A stretch of 64,000 nucleotides of DNA from Bradyrhizobium manausense (GTDB taxonomy: Bacteria > Pseudomonadota > Alphaproteobacteria > Rhizobiales > Xanthobacteraceae): assembly GCF_018131105.1 (NCBI RefSeq), contig NZ_JAFCJI010000003.1:124001-188000 (forward strand), read 5' to 3'. This document shows, piece after piece, positions 44,714 to 53,838 of this stretch (within the stretch, counting starts at the first letter, position 1; the number at the start of each line of letters is the position of its first letter). A program made the position numbers and the translations under genes. Below the pieces are notes generated by a model that was given only the letters and a program-made list of their open reading frames with translations, did not search any database and was not told the origin of the DNA.

Positions 44714-45841
44714 CTATTTCTTGCGCCAGACGAACAGTCCGGACATCGCGTAATTCCACACCACGCCCATCAGCGCGCCGGCCATGCCGGCCAGCCACCA
44801 AATCGGCTCCTGGTCGTAGACCGAGAAGGCGACGCCGACATTGGCGAGCAGCCCGACGCTGCACACGATGTAGAACATGATCAGGCCACGCAGGACCCCG
44901 AACCCCCTCAGACGCTGGTCGCGATAGGTGAGGAAGTTGTTCATGACGAAGTTGGTGGTCATGGCGACGATGGCGCCGCCAGCCTGCGCCTCGGCGAACG
45001 GCACCTTGATCAGCTCAAGCGCGATGAACAGCGTGGTGAGATGCACCACGAGGCCGATGCCGCCCACCATCGCGAACAGGATGAAGCGCAGCGAGACGAC
45101 GTCGTTGGTCAGCTTCGCCAGCACGAGGCCGAGGAAGTCGAGCGCGACCATGGAGTCGAGCTTGCTCTCGCCGTGCTGGCGGGCACCGAACGTGTAGGGA
45201 ATCTCGACCGCGCGCAAATTGCCCTGCGCGGTGGCGACCAGATCGAGCAGGATCTTGAAACCGTGCACCGACAGTTTTGGCGCCAATTGCTCGAAGCGGT
45301 CGCGGCGGACCATGAAGAAGCCGCTCATGGGATCGGCGATCTCGACCCGGAGCATCTTCCTGGCGACCTCGGTTGCCAGCGCACTGGCGCCGGCGCGCTG
45401 CTTGTTGAAGCCTTCGGTCTTGTAGCCCTCGATGTAGCGGCTGCCGACGACGAGGTCGGCCTGGTCGCTTGCGAGCAGCAGCAGCATCTTCGGCAGCTGG
45501 GTCTCGTCATGCTGGAGGTCGGCGTCGATCACGGCGGCATAGGGCGCGCTCGAGGCCAGGATGCCCTCGATGCAGGCGCCCGACAGGCCGCGGCGGCCGA
45601 TGCGGCGGATGCAGCGCACGCGGCTGTCCTTCAGGGCCAGCTCGCGCACGACGTCCCAGGTGCCATCGGGGGAATTGTCGTCGACGAACACGACTTCCCA
45701 GGCGACGTTGACGAGCGTCGCTTCCAGCCTCCGGTACAGCACGGTGACATTGTCGCGCTCGTTGAAGGTCGGGACGATGACCGACAGTTCCGGCCCCTCT
45801 TGAGCCTGACTGTGGGCGTCCGGTCTGATCGCTTCATTCAT
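44714..45841 (-). CDS. glycosyltransferase family 2 (polyprenol-phosphate mannosyltransferase-like) fused to GtrA domain
   Basis: A 375-residue protein. The GT2 domain (about 20-245) begins ELSVIVPTFNERDNVTVLYRRLE and has VFVDDNSPDGTWDVV and AVIDADLQHDETQLPKML, matching dolichol-phosphate mannosyltransferase relatives. Residues 255-375 form a GtrA domain with four helices (FILFAMVGGIGLVVHLTTLF; the ending AMSGLFVWRKK), which may flip or position the lipid-linked sugar. The start is uncertain: ATG 45841 gives a normal N-terminus, and ATG 45877 adds 12 residues. It is the first gene of the pair with GT39. Confidence 0.88.
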   Translation of the reverse strand: MNEAIRPDAHSQAQEGPELSVIVPTFNERDNVTVLYRRLEATLVNVAWEVVFVDDNSPDGTWDVVRELALKDSRVRCIRRIGRRGLSGACIEGILASSAPYAAVIDADLQHDETQLPKMLLLLASDQADLVVGSRYIEGYKTEGFNKQRAGASALATEVARKMLRVEIADPMSGFFMVRRDRFEQLAPKLSVHGFKILLDLVATAQGNLRAVEIPYTFGARQHGESKLDSMVALDFLGLVLAKLTNDVVSLRFILFAMVGGIGLVVHLTTLFIALELIKVPFAEAQAGGAIVAMTTNFVMNNFLTYRDQRLRGFGVLRGLIMFYIVCSVGLLANVGVAFSVYDQEPIWWLAGMAGALMGVVWNYAMSGLFVWRKK

Positions 45842-46084
45842 GACGCAGCGTATATCCGCCGCGTCCTGCGATGCCAAGCCGGGGTTTTCTCAGGGAAGCA
45901 GGCCAAAAGGGGCCCTAAAATGCCAACGACCCCGGAACGGCAGACCGCGCGTACATCCGGCGCGAGCCCAAGCAATTCCAAGGTCGTCCCAGCGCCGGAG
46001 CTTTTGGCTCAACGTCGCCGTTAAAAACTAGATAGGAACGCGAGATCGGCTTCGCAAGAGGGCGAAAGCACCCATTTTCAGGGC

Positions 46085-46288
46085 TTACTGGTTCGGGACT
46101 TCCCGGATCACCGGACCCCGCGGCGCCGGCGCCGCAGGGGCGGCGGGCGCCGTGGCGGCGGGAGCCGGCTCGACCTTCGGCTTGGGGGGCTTGCCGTACT
46201 GCCCGATCGGTCCGTAGGCGACGGCGACCGCAAGCACGGTCGCCGCGACGATCACGCCACAAATGCCCCCCACCGACTCAGACGCCAT
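46085..46288 (-). CDS. small membrane protein with proline/alanine-rich tail
   Basis: A 67-residue product: an N-terminal hydrophobic helix (SVGGICGVIVAATVLAVAVAYGP) and a Pro/Ala-rich tail (KPKVEPAPAATAPAAP) ending REVPNQ. The longer open frame to 46543 overlaps the next gene antisense-fashion and is not credible. ATG at 46288 has GGGGCGGG upstream. No family recognised; it may be a small inner-membrane or periplasm-facing protein. Moderate certainty that it is a real gene. Confidence 0.5.
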   Translation of the reverse strand: MASESVGGICGVIVAATVLAVAVAYGPIGQYGKPPKPKVEPAPAATAPAAPAAPAPRGPVIREVPNQ

Positions 46289-46374
46289 GCCAGCCCGCCC
46301 CTGTTCCAGATCCCAGTCATACCACGGATGAACACGGGGCCGGAAGGGCTGCCGGACCGCATCGGTGAAGGCCG

Positions 46375-46755
46375 CTATTTCTGCGGCGGCCTGTGCTTGA
46401 CGAAGGCGGTCACGATATCCTTTTGCGCCGACTCCACCGCCCTGTTCGCGGTCGCCAGATGAGCGCCGGAATCGATGTTCGGGTATTGCGCGGTGAGATA
46501 ATCGAGCAGCGCCACCCGGTAATATTGCCGCTCCGACGGGCAAGCACCGGCGACCGAACGACCAAAAGCCTGCTCCGAAAGGCCCTGATTGCTGTCGCGC
46601 GAATATTCCCGCGCCAGGCAGTGCCAGTAATCATCGCGGCCCTGCATGGCGAGCTTCTGCGCACCCTTGGTGTCGTCGTCATCCGCCATCGCAGAACAGG
46701 TCATGGCAGCAGATGTCATCATGACGAGCGCAGCTCCCAGCATCAGCATCCGCAT
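46375..46755 (-). CDS. small secreted hypothetical protein
   Basis: A 126-residue protein with a clear Sec signal peptide (MRMLMLGAALVMMTSAAMTCSAMA, cleavage near 24). The mature part is acidic at its start (DDDDTKG) and contains HCLAREYSRDSNQGLSEQAFGRSVAGACPSERQYYRVALLDYL with two Cys that could form a disulfide. AAGGAGAAC precedes the ATG at 46755, which decides the start over 46815. No family recognised. Probably periplasmic. Confidence 0.8.
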   Translation of the reverse strand: MRMLMLGAALVMMTSAAMTCSAMADDDDTKGAQKLAMQGRDDYWHCLAREYSRDSNQGLSEQAFGRSVAGACPSERQYYRVALLDYLTAQYPNIDSGAHLATANRAVESAQKDIVTAFVKHRPPQK

Positions 46756-46871
46756 CTTGTTCTCCTTTTTGCGCAGATCGGGCGGAAGCTTAGACGGGAA
46801 GCGACAACTGGCCAATCACTTCTGGTTTGAATAGGATGCAGCCCTTCCCTCCCCGTCGATGCGAGATTCCC

Positions 46872-47693
46872 GTGGCCAAAGCAAAAACCGCGACCAAAAA
46901 ATCCGGCAACATCTATATCGGCATCGGCGGCTGGACCTTCGAGCCCTGGCGCGGCGTGTTCTATCCGGAGAAGCTGACGCAGGCAAAGGAGCTGTCCTAC
47001 GCGGCCTCGAAGCTGACGTCGATCGAGATCAACGGCACCTACTACGGCTCGCAGAAGCCGGAGAGCTTTCGCAAATGGGCGAGCGAAGTGCCCGAGGGTT
47101 TTGTATTTTCGGTAAAAGGGCCGCGCTTTGCCACCAATCGGCGCGTGCTCGCCGAGGCCGGCGATTCCGTCAAGCGCTTCTATGATTCCGGCGTGCTGGA
47201 ACTCGGCGACCATCTCGGACCCGTGCTGTGGCAGTTCGCGCCGACCAAGAAATTCGACGGCGCCGATTTCGGCAAGTTCCTGGAGCTGCTGCCGCGCAAG
47301 CTCGAAGGCCGCGCGCTGCGTCATGTCGTGGAGGTACGCCACGACAGCTTCTGCGCACCTGATTTCATCGCACTGGTTCGCGAATTCGAGACGCCGGTCG
47401 TGTTCGCCGAACACGGCAAATATCCCGCGATCGCCGACGTCGCCGGCGACTTCGTCTATGCCCGGCTTCAAAAGGGCAATGACGAGATCAAGACCTGCTA
47501 TCCGCCGAAGCAGCTCGACGCCTGGGCCGGGCGTTTCCAGGCCTGGGCCGAGGGAAGCGAACCCGACGATCTGCCGAAGGTCGACAAGGCGAAGCCGAAG
47601 AAGGAACCGCGCGACGTGTTCGCCTATGTCATCCACGAGGGCAAGGTGCGCGCACCGCATGGCGCCATGGAATTGATCGCGCGAGTGAGTTGA
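46872..47693 (+). CDS. DUF72 domain-containing protein
   Basis: A 273-residue TIM-barrel-like DUF72 protein. IYIGIGGWTFEPWRGVFYPEKL, the SIEINGTYYGSQKPESFRKWA block and FSVKGPRFATNRRVL are the family motifs. The biochemical function is unknown; the barrel resembles endonuclease IV-like folds. The GTG at 46872 gives a short basic N-terminus (AKAKTATKKSG); ATG 46836 is an alternative. The DUF488 gene follows nine bases later, a pairing that recurs in bacteria, so the two probably act together. Confidence 0.87.
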   Translation: MAKAKTATKKSGNIYIGIGGWTFEPWRGVFYPEKLTQAKELSYAASKLTSIEINGTYYGSQKPESFRKWASEVPEGFVFSVKGPRFATNRRVLAEAGDSVKRFYDSGVLELGDHLGPVLWQFAPTKKFDGADFGKFLELLPRKLEGRALRHVVEVRHDSFCAPDFIALVREFETPVVFAEHGKYPAIADVAGDFVYARLQKGNDEIKTCYPPKQLDAWAGRFQAWAEGSEPDDLPKVDKAKPKKEPRDVFAYVIHEGKVRAPHGAMELIARVS

Positions 47694-47702
47694 GGATCAC
47701 TC

Positions 47703-48164
47703 ATGGCCAGGGCGAAGAAGCTCTTCACCATCGGCTACGAGCAGACGCCGCACAAGGCTGTGCTCGACGAGCTGGAGCGGGCCGGCGTCAAGCTCCTCGT
47801 TGACGTGCGCGCCGTGACGTCGTCGCGTCGGCCGGGCTTTTCCAAGAAGCAGCTCGCCGCAGGCCTGGACGAGCGCGGCATTGCCTATGTTCATCTCGCA
47901 GGCCTCGGCACGCCGAAGGAAGGACGGCTTGCGGCCCGCAGCGGGCAGTACGATGTGCTGGAAAAGATCTTCGCAAAGCATCTGAAGACGCCGGAAGCGA
48001 GAGAGCAAATGGACGAGCTCTCCGCACTGGTGATGAAGGCCGGCCCCGTCTGCCTGCTCTGCTACGAGCGCGACCACACCCATTGCCACCGCCAGATGAT
48101 CGCGGAGATCATCGAGGAGCGCGATGGTGTGGCGGTGACGAATCTGGCGGGGCGGCAGGTTTGA
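47703..48164 (+). CDS. DUF488 domain-containing protein
   Basis: A 153-residue cytoplasmic protein. LFTIGYEQTPHKAVLDELERAGVKLLVDVRAVTSSRRPGFSKKQLA and VCLLCYERDHTHCHRQMIAEI are the two diagnostic DUF488 blocks. The second has Cys/His residues that could bind metal or be redox active. It directly follows the DUF72 gene. Function unknown; a nucleic-acid-related role has been suggested from context only. Confidence 0.88.
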   Translation: MARAKKLFTIGYEQTPHKAVLDELERAGVKLLVDVRAVTSSRRPGFSKKQLAAGLDERGIAYVHLAGLGTPKEGRLAARSGQYDVLEKIFAKHLKTPEAREQMDELSALVMKAGPVCLLCYERDHTHCHRQMIAEIIEERDGVAVTNLAGRQV

Positions 48165-48194
48165 ACGACTTCTCCGTCATGGCCGGGAGAGAGC

Positions 48195-49109
48195 TCAGCC
48201 CTCCCCCGCCAGCCTGAACGTCCCCTCCATCATCTGCACACAGCTGCCGCCGACATGCGCTGATACGATCTTGCCGTCCTGCTTGCGCACGCGGGTCCGG
48301 AGGATGCTGGGCCGGCCCATGTCAAAGCCCTGGCCGACCGTGAGCTTCAACTCGCCGTCGCTGACGGAATCGAGGTCGGCGAACAGCGCGGCGGCTGCGA
48401 CGGTCGCGCTGCCGGTGGCGGGATCCTCGGCGAGGCCGCCTGCGCCGCGCATGAACATGCGCGCCTGCCGTTCGCTCGGCGCCTCCGACGCGGGCACATC
48501 GCGGGTATAGAACCACACCGAGCGGGCGTCGTCGCGCGGAAAGATCCTGCCGAACGCGGCAGCATCCGGCCGTGCACGCTTGAGCGCATCGCGCGAATGC
48601 ACCTCCGCCACCAGGAACGGCGTTCCGACGCCAACCACTTGCGGCGCATGATGTTCAGTCCTGATATCATCAGCCGTCAACGAGATGCAGGCCGCAACAT
48701 CAGCGGCGGAAACTTCCGCCAACCGGGACAGCGGCTGCGGCGCAGTGAGCTCGGTGCTGATGACCCTTCCCTGCTCGCGAAAAATGTCGACCGGCACGAG
48801 ACCCGCCTTCTCCTCGAACAGCAAGCGCGGCTTCGGTTCCTTCGCGAGGCTCGCCAGCACGAAGGAGGTGCCGACATTGGGATGCCCCGCGAACGGCATC
48901 TCCCTGACCGGCGTGAAGATACGGACTTCGGCATCATGGGCCTTGTCGCGCGGCGGCAGCACGAAGGTCGTCTCGGAATAATTGAACTCGGTCGCGATCG
49001 CCTGCATCTGCTGCGTGGAGAGCCCGCCGGCATCCAGCACAACGGCAAGCTGGTTGCCGCCGAAGGCGCGGTCGGTGAACACGTCGACAGTGACGTAGCG
49101 GCGCTGCAT
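48195..49109 (-). CDS. PhzF family phenazine biosynthesis-like isomerase
   Basis: A 304-residue protein of the PhzF/diaminopimelate-epimerase fold. FTDRAFGGNQLAVVLDAGGL, the catalytic Glu in NYSETTFVLPP, PFAGHPNVGTSFVLA and the C-terminal DPATGSATVAAAALF are conserved. PhzF proper isomerises dihydro-3-hydroxyanthranilate, but no phenazine genes are near, so this is one of the many PhzF-like proteins of unknown substrate. The ribosome site is weak. Cytoplasmic. Confidence 0.88.
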   Translation of the reverse strand: MQRRYVTVDVFTDRAFGGNQLAVVLDAGGLSTQQMQAIATEFNYSETTFVLPPRDKAHDAEVRIFTPVREMPFAGHPNVGTSFVLASLAKEPKPRLLFEEKAGLVPVDIFREQGRVISTELTAPQPLSRLAEVSAADVAACISLTADDIRTEHHAPQVVGVGTPFLVAEVHSRDALKRARPDAAAFGRIFPRDDARSVWFYTRDVPASEAPSERQARMFMRGAGGLAEDPATGSATVAAAALFADLDSVSDGELKLTVGQGFDMGRPSILRTRVRKQDGKIVSAHVGGSCVQMMEGTFRLAGEG

Positions 49110-49293
49110 GTCTAGCCCTCACGCAAATTGCGGCCGCAGACCGGCCACCTCGCGCAGCACTCTACAAGCGCGTCACATCGCCCGTCATGCCCCAAAATAG
49201 AGAGCAATCGGAGCAATCGCGCTCGCGTGTCAGAGGTGGAAAAATATGTGAGGCCGAGCCGGCGACCCTCGCCAACCCGGCCTGTCTCATCGT

Positions 49294-49494
49294 TCAGTTC
49301 GTTGTCTTCGGCATGCAGGGTGGCTCCTTGTAAGGCGCGGTCGCATACGCGCCGACCGCCGGCGCCCTGACGCAATCCGTCGTCGCGTGCACCGCACCGC
49401 GTCGCACAGGCGTGACGTCGCGGGCGGACGCGGCCTCGATTTGATAAGCAGAGGCGGCAATCAGGGCAGCCGAGACAAGGCTCAATCGGATCAT
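49294..49494 (-). CDS. small secreted hypothetical protein
   Basis: A 66-residue protein: signal peptide IRLSLVSAALIAASAYQIEAASA, then a short mature part with two Cys (TTDCVRAPAVG and PPCMPKTTN). The ATG at 49494 has CGGAGAAAATCC ahead, which supports this start over 49530. No family recognised. The gap towards the PhzF gene (49110-49293) shows nothing else clear. Confidence 0.68.
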   Translation of the reverse strand: MIRLSLVSAALIAASAYQIEAASARDVTPVRRGAVHATTDCVRAPAVGAYATAPYKEPPCMPKTTN

Positions 49495-49610
49495 GGATTT
49501 TCTCCGCGTGGCAAACGGATGTCGAAACAATTTCGACGTCCTGGATGCAGGAGCCGGGAGCCAGCCGGGATATTTCCGCGCGCATCTTCAAAGAAACGCG
49601 AGCGGTCCCC

Positions 49611-50918
49611 TCACCCCAGTTGAAACACCGCGACCGGCTGCTCGTAGCCGCGCACCGTGACATTGCCGAGCGCGACGGCATCGTCGCCGTCGTCGCCCAG
49701 CGCCTCGCGCACCGACGCCGAGATCAGGAGTTGCGAGCCGAACTCCTTGTTCAGCGCCTCGAGCCGCGAGGCGAAGTTCACGGTGTCGCCGATCACGGTG
49801 TATTCCTTGCGCCGGGGCGAGCCGATATTGCCGGCAACGACCTCGCCGAAATGAATGCCGATGCCAATTCGAAGCGGCCAGCTCGTCTGCGCATTGATGC
49901 GGTCCATCGCGGTCAGCATCTCGCGGCCTGCAGCGACGGATCGATGGGCCGCGTCGGACGCCTCCAGCGGCGCGCCGAACAAGGCGAGAAAGCCGTCGCC
50001 CAGGAACTTGTTCACGATGCCGCCATGCCGGTCGAGAATATCGACCAGCACCGCGAAAGCGCCGTCGAGCCGGTCGACCACCTCCTGCGGCGTGCGCGAC
50101 TGGGCGCCCGCGGTAAAGCCGCGGAAATCGACGAACATCACGGCGACGCGGCGGAGATCGCCGGCAACGCTCGTCCCCTCCGCCATCAGCCGCTCGACCA
50201 CTTGCGGCGAGACGTGCTGGCCGAACAGATTGGTCACCCGATCACGGGCGGTGGCGGCCGAGATGCTGGCAGCAAACTGCCGCCGCAGCTGTGCACCGAC
50301 CGAGCCCGCGAGCACGCCGCAAACCAGGATGACGATGCTACGCACAACGTGGAAATAGATCAGCGGTTCGCCGGTGTCGCTGACCGAATTGTAATACAGC
50401 GCGACAGCCAGGAGCTCTGCTGCGGCGACAAATCCGGTGAAGGTAGACAGCCAGAAGTCGAGCCGCAGCGTCGAAAGAATGACGAAGATGAAATAGACCA
50501 GCGGCAACACGAAACCGAGCGCCTGGCTCGCGCCCATGCTGCGGATCTGAAGGATCAGAATGAACGTCGGCAGCGACGTTTCGATCAACGTCCCGATATA
50601 GCGCCTGATCACCGGCAGGTCGCGATCGAGCTTGAGGTTTCGGCTGATCTGGCCATGGACCCAGACTTCGAACAGCAGGAAAACCGCCAGCAGGGCGTAT
50701 TCGCGGACCATGCCCTCGGTCCCGTGCCAGATCCGGTTCACGATGGCGGGGTCGACCAAGAAGGTTGCCGTGATCAAGACCAGCATGACCAGGCCCGTCA
50801 TGATCAGCGCCTTCACCCGCAGCAGTTCGGTGCGCAGCACCTCGCGCGTCAGCTCGCGCTCGAACTCCTCCGACAAGACGGCCTTCGGCCGGGCTTTCCC
50901 GCTTGCAAGGCTAACCAT
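49611..50918 (-). CDS. membrane adenylate/guanylate cyclase
   Basis: A 435-residue enzyme with six N-terminal membrane helices (about 30-210), a short linker (LFGQHVSPQVVERLMAEG) and a C-terminal class III cyclase domain. Metal Asp residues lie in VMFVDFRGFTAG and FLGDGFLALFG. The substrate Lys is present in NKFLGDG, and GDTVNFASRLE supplies Asp, Asn and Arg, so adenylate cyclase activity is likely. AGGGGGTGG precedes the ATG. It stands alone, ahead of the ABC-2 export operon on the same strand. The signal sensed by the membrane part is unknown. Confidence 0.9.
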   Translation of the reverse strand: MVSLASGKARPKAVLSEEFERELTREVLRTELLRVKALIMTGLVMLVLITATFLVDPAIVNRIWHGTEGMVREYALLAVFLLFEVWVHGQISRNLKLDRDLPVIRRYIGTLIETSLPTFILILQIRSMGASQALGFVLPLVYFIFVILSTLRLDFWLSTFTGFVAAAELLAVALYYNSVSDTGEPLIYFHVVRSIVILVCGVLAGSVGAQLRRQFAASISAATARDRVTNLFGQHVSPQVVERLMAEGTSVAGDLRRVAVMFVDFRGFTAGAQSRTPQEVVDRLDGAFAVLVDILDRHGGIVNKFLGDGFLALFGAPLEASDAAHRSVAAGREMLTAMDRINAQTSWPLRIGIGIHFGEVVAGNIGSPRRKEYTVIGDTVNFASRLEALNKEFGSQLLISASVREALGDDGDDAVALGNVTVRGYEQPVAVFQLG

Positions 50919-50948
50919 TCCACCCCCTCGATTCCGGGGCAGTCTGCC

Positions 50949-52112
50949 TCAATCCAGCGTGCGGCGGAAGCGCGTCACGGCGATGGTCATGGCGACCAGC
51001 ATCAGGACGGCGAGCGCCGCCGCGTCGAAACGCAGATTCGGCATGGACGCACCCTTCAGCATGATGGCGCGAACGATGCGCAGATAATGCGTCAGCGGCA
51101 GGCATTCGCCGACATATTGCGCCCAATTCGGCATGCCGGCGAACGGGAACATGAAGCCGGACAAGAGGATGCTCGGCAGGAAGAACATCATCGACATCTG
51201 CATGGCCTGGAGCTGGTTCTGCACGAGCGTCGAAATCGTGTAGCCGATCGACAAATTGGTGGTGATGAACAGCGTCGAGAGCAGCGCCAGCAGGAACAGG
51301 TTTCCGAGCACGGGCACGCCGAACAGGAACACGCCGATGCCGATGATCAGGAATGCCTGGACGAAGCCGACCAGCACGTAAGGAATGATCTTGCCGAACA
51401 TCACCTCGACCGGCTTGATCGGCATCGACAACAGGCTCTCCATCGTGCCGCGCTCGACCTCGCGTGTCACCGACAACGCGGTGAAGATCAGCATGGTCAT
51501 GGTGAGGATGGTGCCGACCAGGCCTGGAACGATGTTGAGGCTGGAATTCGCTGCCGGATTGTAGCGGGCATGCGCCCGGATCTCGAACGGCATATCAGGG
51601 GGATTTCCGATGTAGAGATCGTGCGCAAGCGCGGTCTGCACGATCATGCCGAGCGAACCGAGCGCGGCGCTCGCCGCGACGGGATCGGTAGCGTCCGCCG
51701 CGACCAGCAGCGCGGGCTTGTCGCCGCGCCGCACCGCGCGCTCGAAGCCGCGCGGGATCTCGACACCGAACAGCACCTTGCCGGATTTCAGCAGATTGTC
51801 GAAATCGTCGACGTCGTGGACCTCATAGATGAAGCGGAAATACTTGGTATTCTCCAGCGCCTTCAGGACCGAGCGGGCGAGATCGGAATCTTCCTGGAGC
51901 AGCACGGCGCTCGGCAAATTGTGCGGCGTGGTGTTGATGGCGTAGCCGAACAGCAACAGCTGCATCACCGGCAGCATCACGATCATCGCAAACGAGACAC
52001 GATCGCGCTTGAGCTGGATGAACTCCTTGATCAGCATCGCATAGGAGCGCTTCCAGAAGCCGAAGCGCTCCCGGATTTCGTGCGCGGACGTCGGGTGATC
52101 GACAGCGCTCAT
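50949..52112 (-). CDS. ABC-2 type transporter permease (YbhR/YhhJ-like)
   Basis: A 387-residue inner-membrane protein. One N-terminal helix (VSFAMIVMLPVMQLLLFGYAINT), a large periplasmic loop (about 50-185) and five C-terminal helices follow the ABC2_membrane_3 pattern, with EVERGTMESLLSMPIKPVEVMFGKIIPY the conserved cytoplasmic motif. The start at 52112 has AAGGATAG upstream. It is the last gene of the HlyD-ATPase-permease operon; exporters of this kind remove hydrophobic drugs or dyes. No second permease gene is present, so it probably forms a homodimer. Confidence 0.9.
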   Translation of the reverse strand: MSAVDHPTSAHEIRERFGFWKRSYAMLIKEFIQLKRDRVSFAMIVMLPVMQLLLFGYAINTTPHNLPSAVLLQEDSDLARSVLKALENTKYFRFIYEVHDVDDFDNLLKSGKVLFGVEIPRGFERAVRRGDKPALLVAADATDPVAASAALGSLGMIVQTALAHDLYIGNPPDMPFEIRAHARYNPAANSSLNIVPGLVGTILTMTMLIFTALSVTREVERGTMESLLSMPIKPVEVMFGKIIPYVLVGFVQAFLIIGIGVFLFGVPVLGNLFLLALLSTLFITTNLSIGYTISTLVQNQLQAMQMSMMFFLPSILLSGFMFPFAGMPNWAQYVGECLPLTHYLRIVRAIMLKGASMPNLRFDAAALAVLMLVAMTIAVTRFRRTLD

Positions 52113-52117
52113 TGACA

Positions 52118-53053
52118 CTATCCTTGAAAATTGTCCTTGGAGCGGCCCATCAGCTCGATGAAGACGTCTTCCAGCGAGGGCGCTGACTTGTGCCAGTGCA
52201 GACCGCTTCTGTCGCGCCACGGCGCGATGCTGGCCTCGAGCGCGGCAACGTCGCGCCCCGAAACGTGCAGGGAGGTGCCGAACGGCGCCACCATGTCGAC
52301 ACCGGGCTTGCCCGTCAGCGCGGCCGTGAGATCATTGAGATCCTCGCCGGTCACGGTGTAGGTCGTGAGTTTGGATCCCGCGATCACCTCATCCACCGTG
52401 CCATGTGTCAGCAAATGGCCGTAGGCGATGTAAGCAATCTCGTGACAGCGCTCGGCCTCGTCCATGTAATGGGTCGAGACCAGCACGGTGAGCCCTTCGG
52501 CGGCGAGCGCATGGATCTCGTTCCAGAAATCGCGCCGCGCCTTGGGATCGACGCCAGCCGTCGGCTCGTCGAGCAGCAACAGTTTTGGACTGGGCAGTGT
52601 GCAGGCGCCCAACGCCAGGCGTTGCTTCCAACCACCCGAGAGCTCGCCGGCAAGCTGCTCCTCGCGACCGGAGAGCCCGAGCCGCTTGATCATGTCGCGC
52701 GCCGCACCGCGCGCGTCGGTCAGGCCGTAGAGCCGCGCGACAAATTCGAGATTCTCGCGCACCGACAGGTCCTGATACAGGCTGAAGCGCTGCGTCATGT
52801 ATCCGACCTGGCGCTTGATCTTGTCGGCGTCCTTCAGGATGTCGTAGCCAAGACAAGTCCCCTCGCCGCTGTCGGGCGTCAGCAGGCCGCAGAGGATGCG
52901 GATCGTCGTGGTCTTGCCCGAGCCGTTCGGCCCGAGGAAGCCGTAGATCGAGCCGCGCTTCACCTGCATCGACAGATCATGCACGACCTCGCGGCCGCTG
53001 AACGACTTGGTCAGGCCCTTGACGTCGATCGCGATGTCGTTGCCGGCGTTCAT
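52118..53053 (-). CDS. ABC-2 exporter ATP-binding protein (YbhF-like)
   Basis: A 311-residue ABC ATPase with GFLGPNGSGKTTTIRILCG, LSGGWKQRLALGACTL (signature), LLLLDEPTAGVDPKARR and an STHYMDEAERCHEI H-loop. The C-terminal domain (about 225-311) is the usual ABC-2 ATPase extension. It overlaps the HlyD stop by four bases at 53050-53053, which fixes the start; the permease follows after five bases. It corresponds to half of the double-cassette YbhF. Confidence 0.92.
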   Translation of the reverse strand: MNAGNDIAIDVKGLTKSFSGREVVHDLSMQVKRGSIYGFLGPNGSGKTTTIRILCGLLTPDSGEGTCLGYDILKDADKIKRQVGYMTQRFSLYQDLSVRENLEFVARLYGLTDARGAARDMIKRLGLSGREEQLAGELSGGWKQRLALGACTLPSPKLLLLDEPTAGVDPKARRDFWNEIHALAAEGLTVLVSTHYMDEAERCHEIAYIAYGHLLTHGTVDEVIAGSKLTTYTVTGEDLNDLTAALTGKPGVDMVAPFGTSLHVSGRDVAALEASIAPWRDRSGLHWHKSAPSLEDVFIELMGRSKDNFQG

Positions 53054-53838
53054 CGCTTGTCCGCCACCGGAGTCTTTGGGTTGAGATAGACGTCGATCGG
53101 CTGCCCCACCCGCAACGCGTCGGGGCGCGACGGCCGCGCCTGAATGAGATAGACGAGCTTGTTGCGCTCTTCGAGGCTGTAGATGACAGGTGGGGTGTAT
53201 TCGGCCGAGGTCGCGATGAAATAGATCTTTGCGGTGAGGTCGGCGGCGCAATTGTCGCAGGCAACCCGCACCTCGTCACCGATCGACAATTTCGGCAACT
53301 CCGTTTCCGGCACGAAGAAGCGCAGCTTCATGTTGCCGGGCGGCATGATCGAGAGCACCGGCCGCTGCGCCGCCACCATCTCGCCCTCGCGGAAATAGAT
53401 CTGCTGGATGGTGCCTGCGACAGGCGCAAAGCCCTTGCGCCGCGCCAGCCGCGTCTCCGAGGTCACCACCCGCGCCTGCGCCACCCGCAAATCCGAGACG
53501 GCGGAATCGAGCGCGGCTTGCGTGCCCGAGCCGGTCTTGCGCAGGGAATCCGCGCGATCGAACACCTGCTGCGCATTGGCCAGCGTCGCCTTGGTCTGGT
53601 TGAGATCGGCAAGCTGGAGGTCGTCGTCAACCGAATACAGGGGATCGCCAACCTTCACCGCTTCGCCTTCGCGGATATCCAGCTTGGTCACCCGCCCGGC
53701 CTCGTCCGGGCTGACATAGATCATGTCGGCCTCGACCCAGCCCTGGAAGCCGGGATCGCGCTTCTCCTTGCAACCGGCAAGCGCGGTTGCAAGGACGGCG
53801 GCCAGTGCGATTGCAAATATTCCTTGCGACGACCTCAT
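53050..53838 (-). CDS. HlyD family secretion (membrane fusion) lipoprotein
   Basis: A 262-residue periplasmic adaptor. ALAAVLATALAGCKEKRD carries a lipobox with Cys23, so it is a lipoprotein. GWVEADMIYVSPDEAGRVTKLDIREGEAVKVGDPL is the split biotinyl-lipoyl domain, a coiled hairpin spans about 75-125, and the beta-barrel follows (PETELPKLSIGDEVRVACD). GGAGGACGAC precedes the ATG. It overlaps TetR by four bases and the ATPase by four bases, making one operon. It links the inner-membrane pump to an outer-membrane channel encoded elsewhere. Confidence 0.9.
   Translation of the reverse strand: MRSSQGIFAIALAAVLATALAGCKEKRDPGFQGWVEADMIYVSPDEAGRVTKLDIREGEAVKVGDPLYSVDDDLQLADLNQTKATLANAQQVFDRADSLRKTGSGTQAALDSAVSDLRVAQARVVTSETRLARRKGFAPVAGTIQQIYFREGEMVAAQRPVLSIMPPGNMKLRFFVPETELPKLSIGDEVRVACDNCAADLTAKIYFIATSAEYTPPVIYSLEERNKLVYLIQARPSRPDALRVGQPIDVYLNPKTPVADKR

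Noticed and set aside
46289..46543. Upstream extension of the small membrane protein
   Set aside because: The added residues are the antisense-like frame over the neighbouring secreted-protein gene; the Met at 46288 starts the only protein-like part.
48195..49109. Phenazine biosynthesis locus
   Set aside because: The PhzF-like gene stands alone; no other phz genes are present, so the name reflects fold only.
49545..52115. 856-codon open frame on the + strand
   Set aside because: Runs antisense to the cyclase and ABC permease genes, is rich in Gln/His/Arg/Asp as expected for a reverse frame of high-GC genes, and has no motifs or ribosome site.
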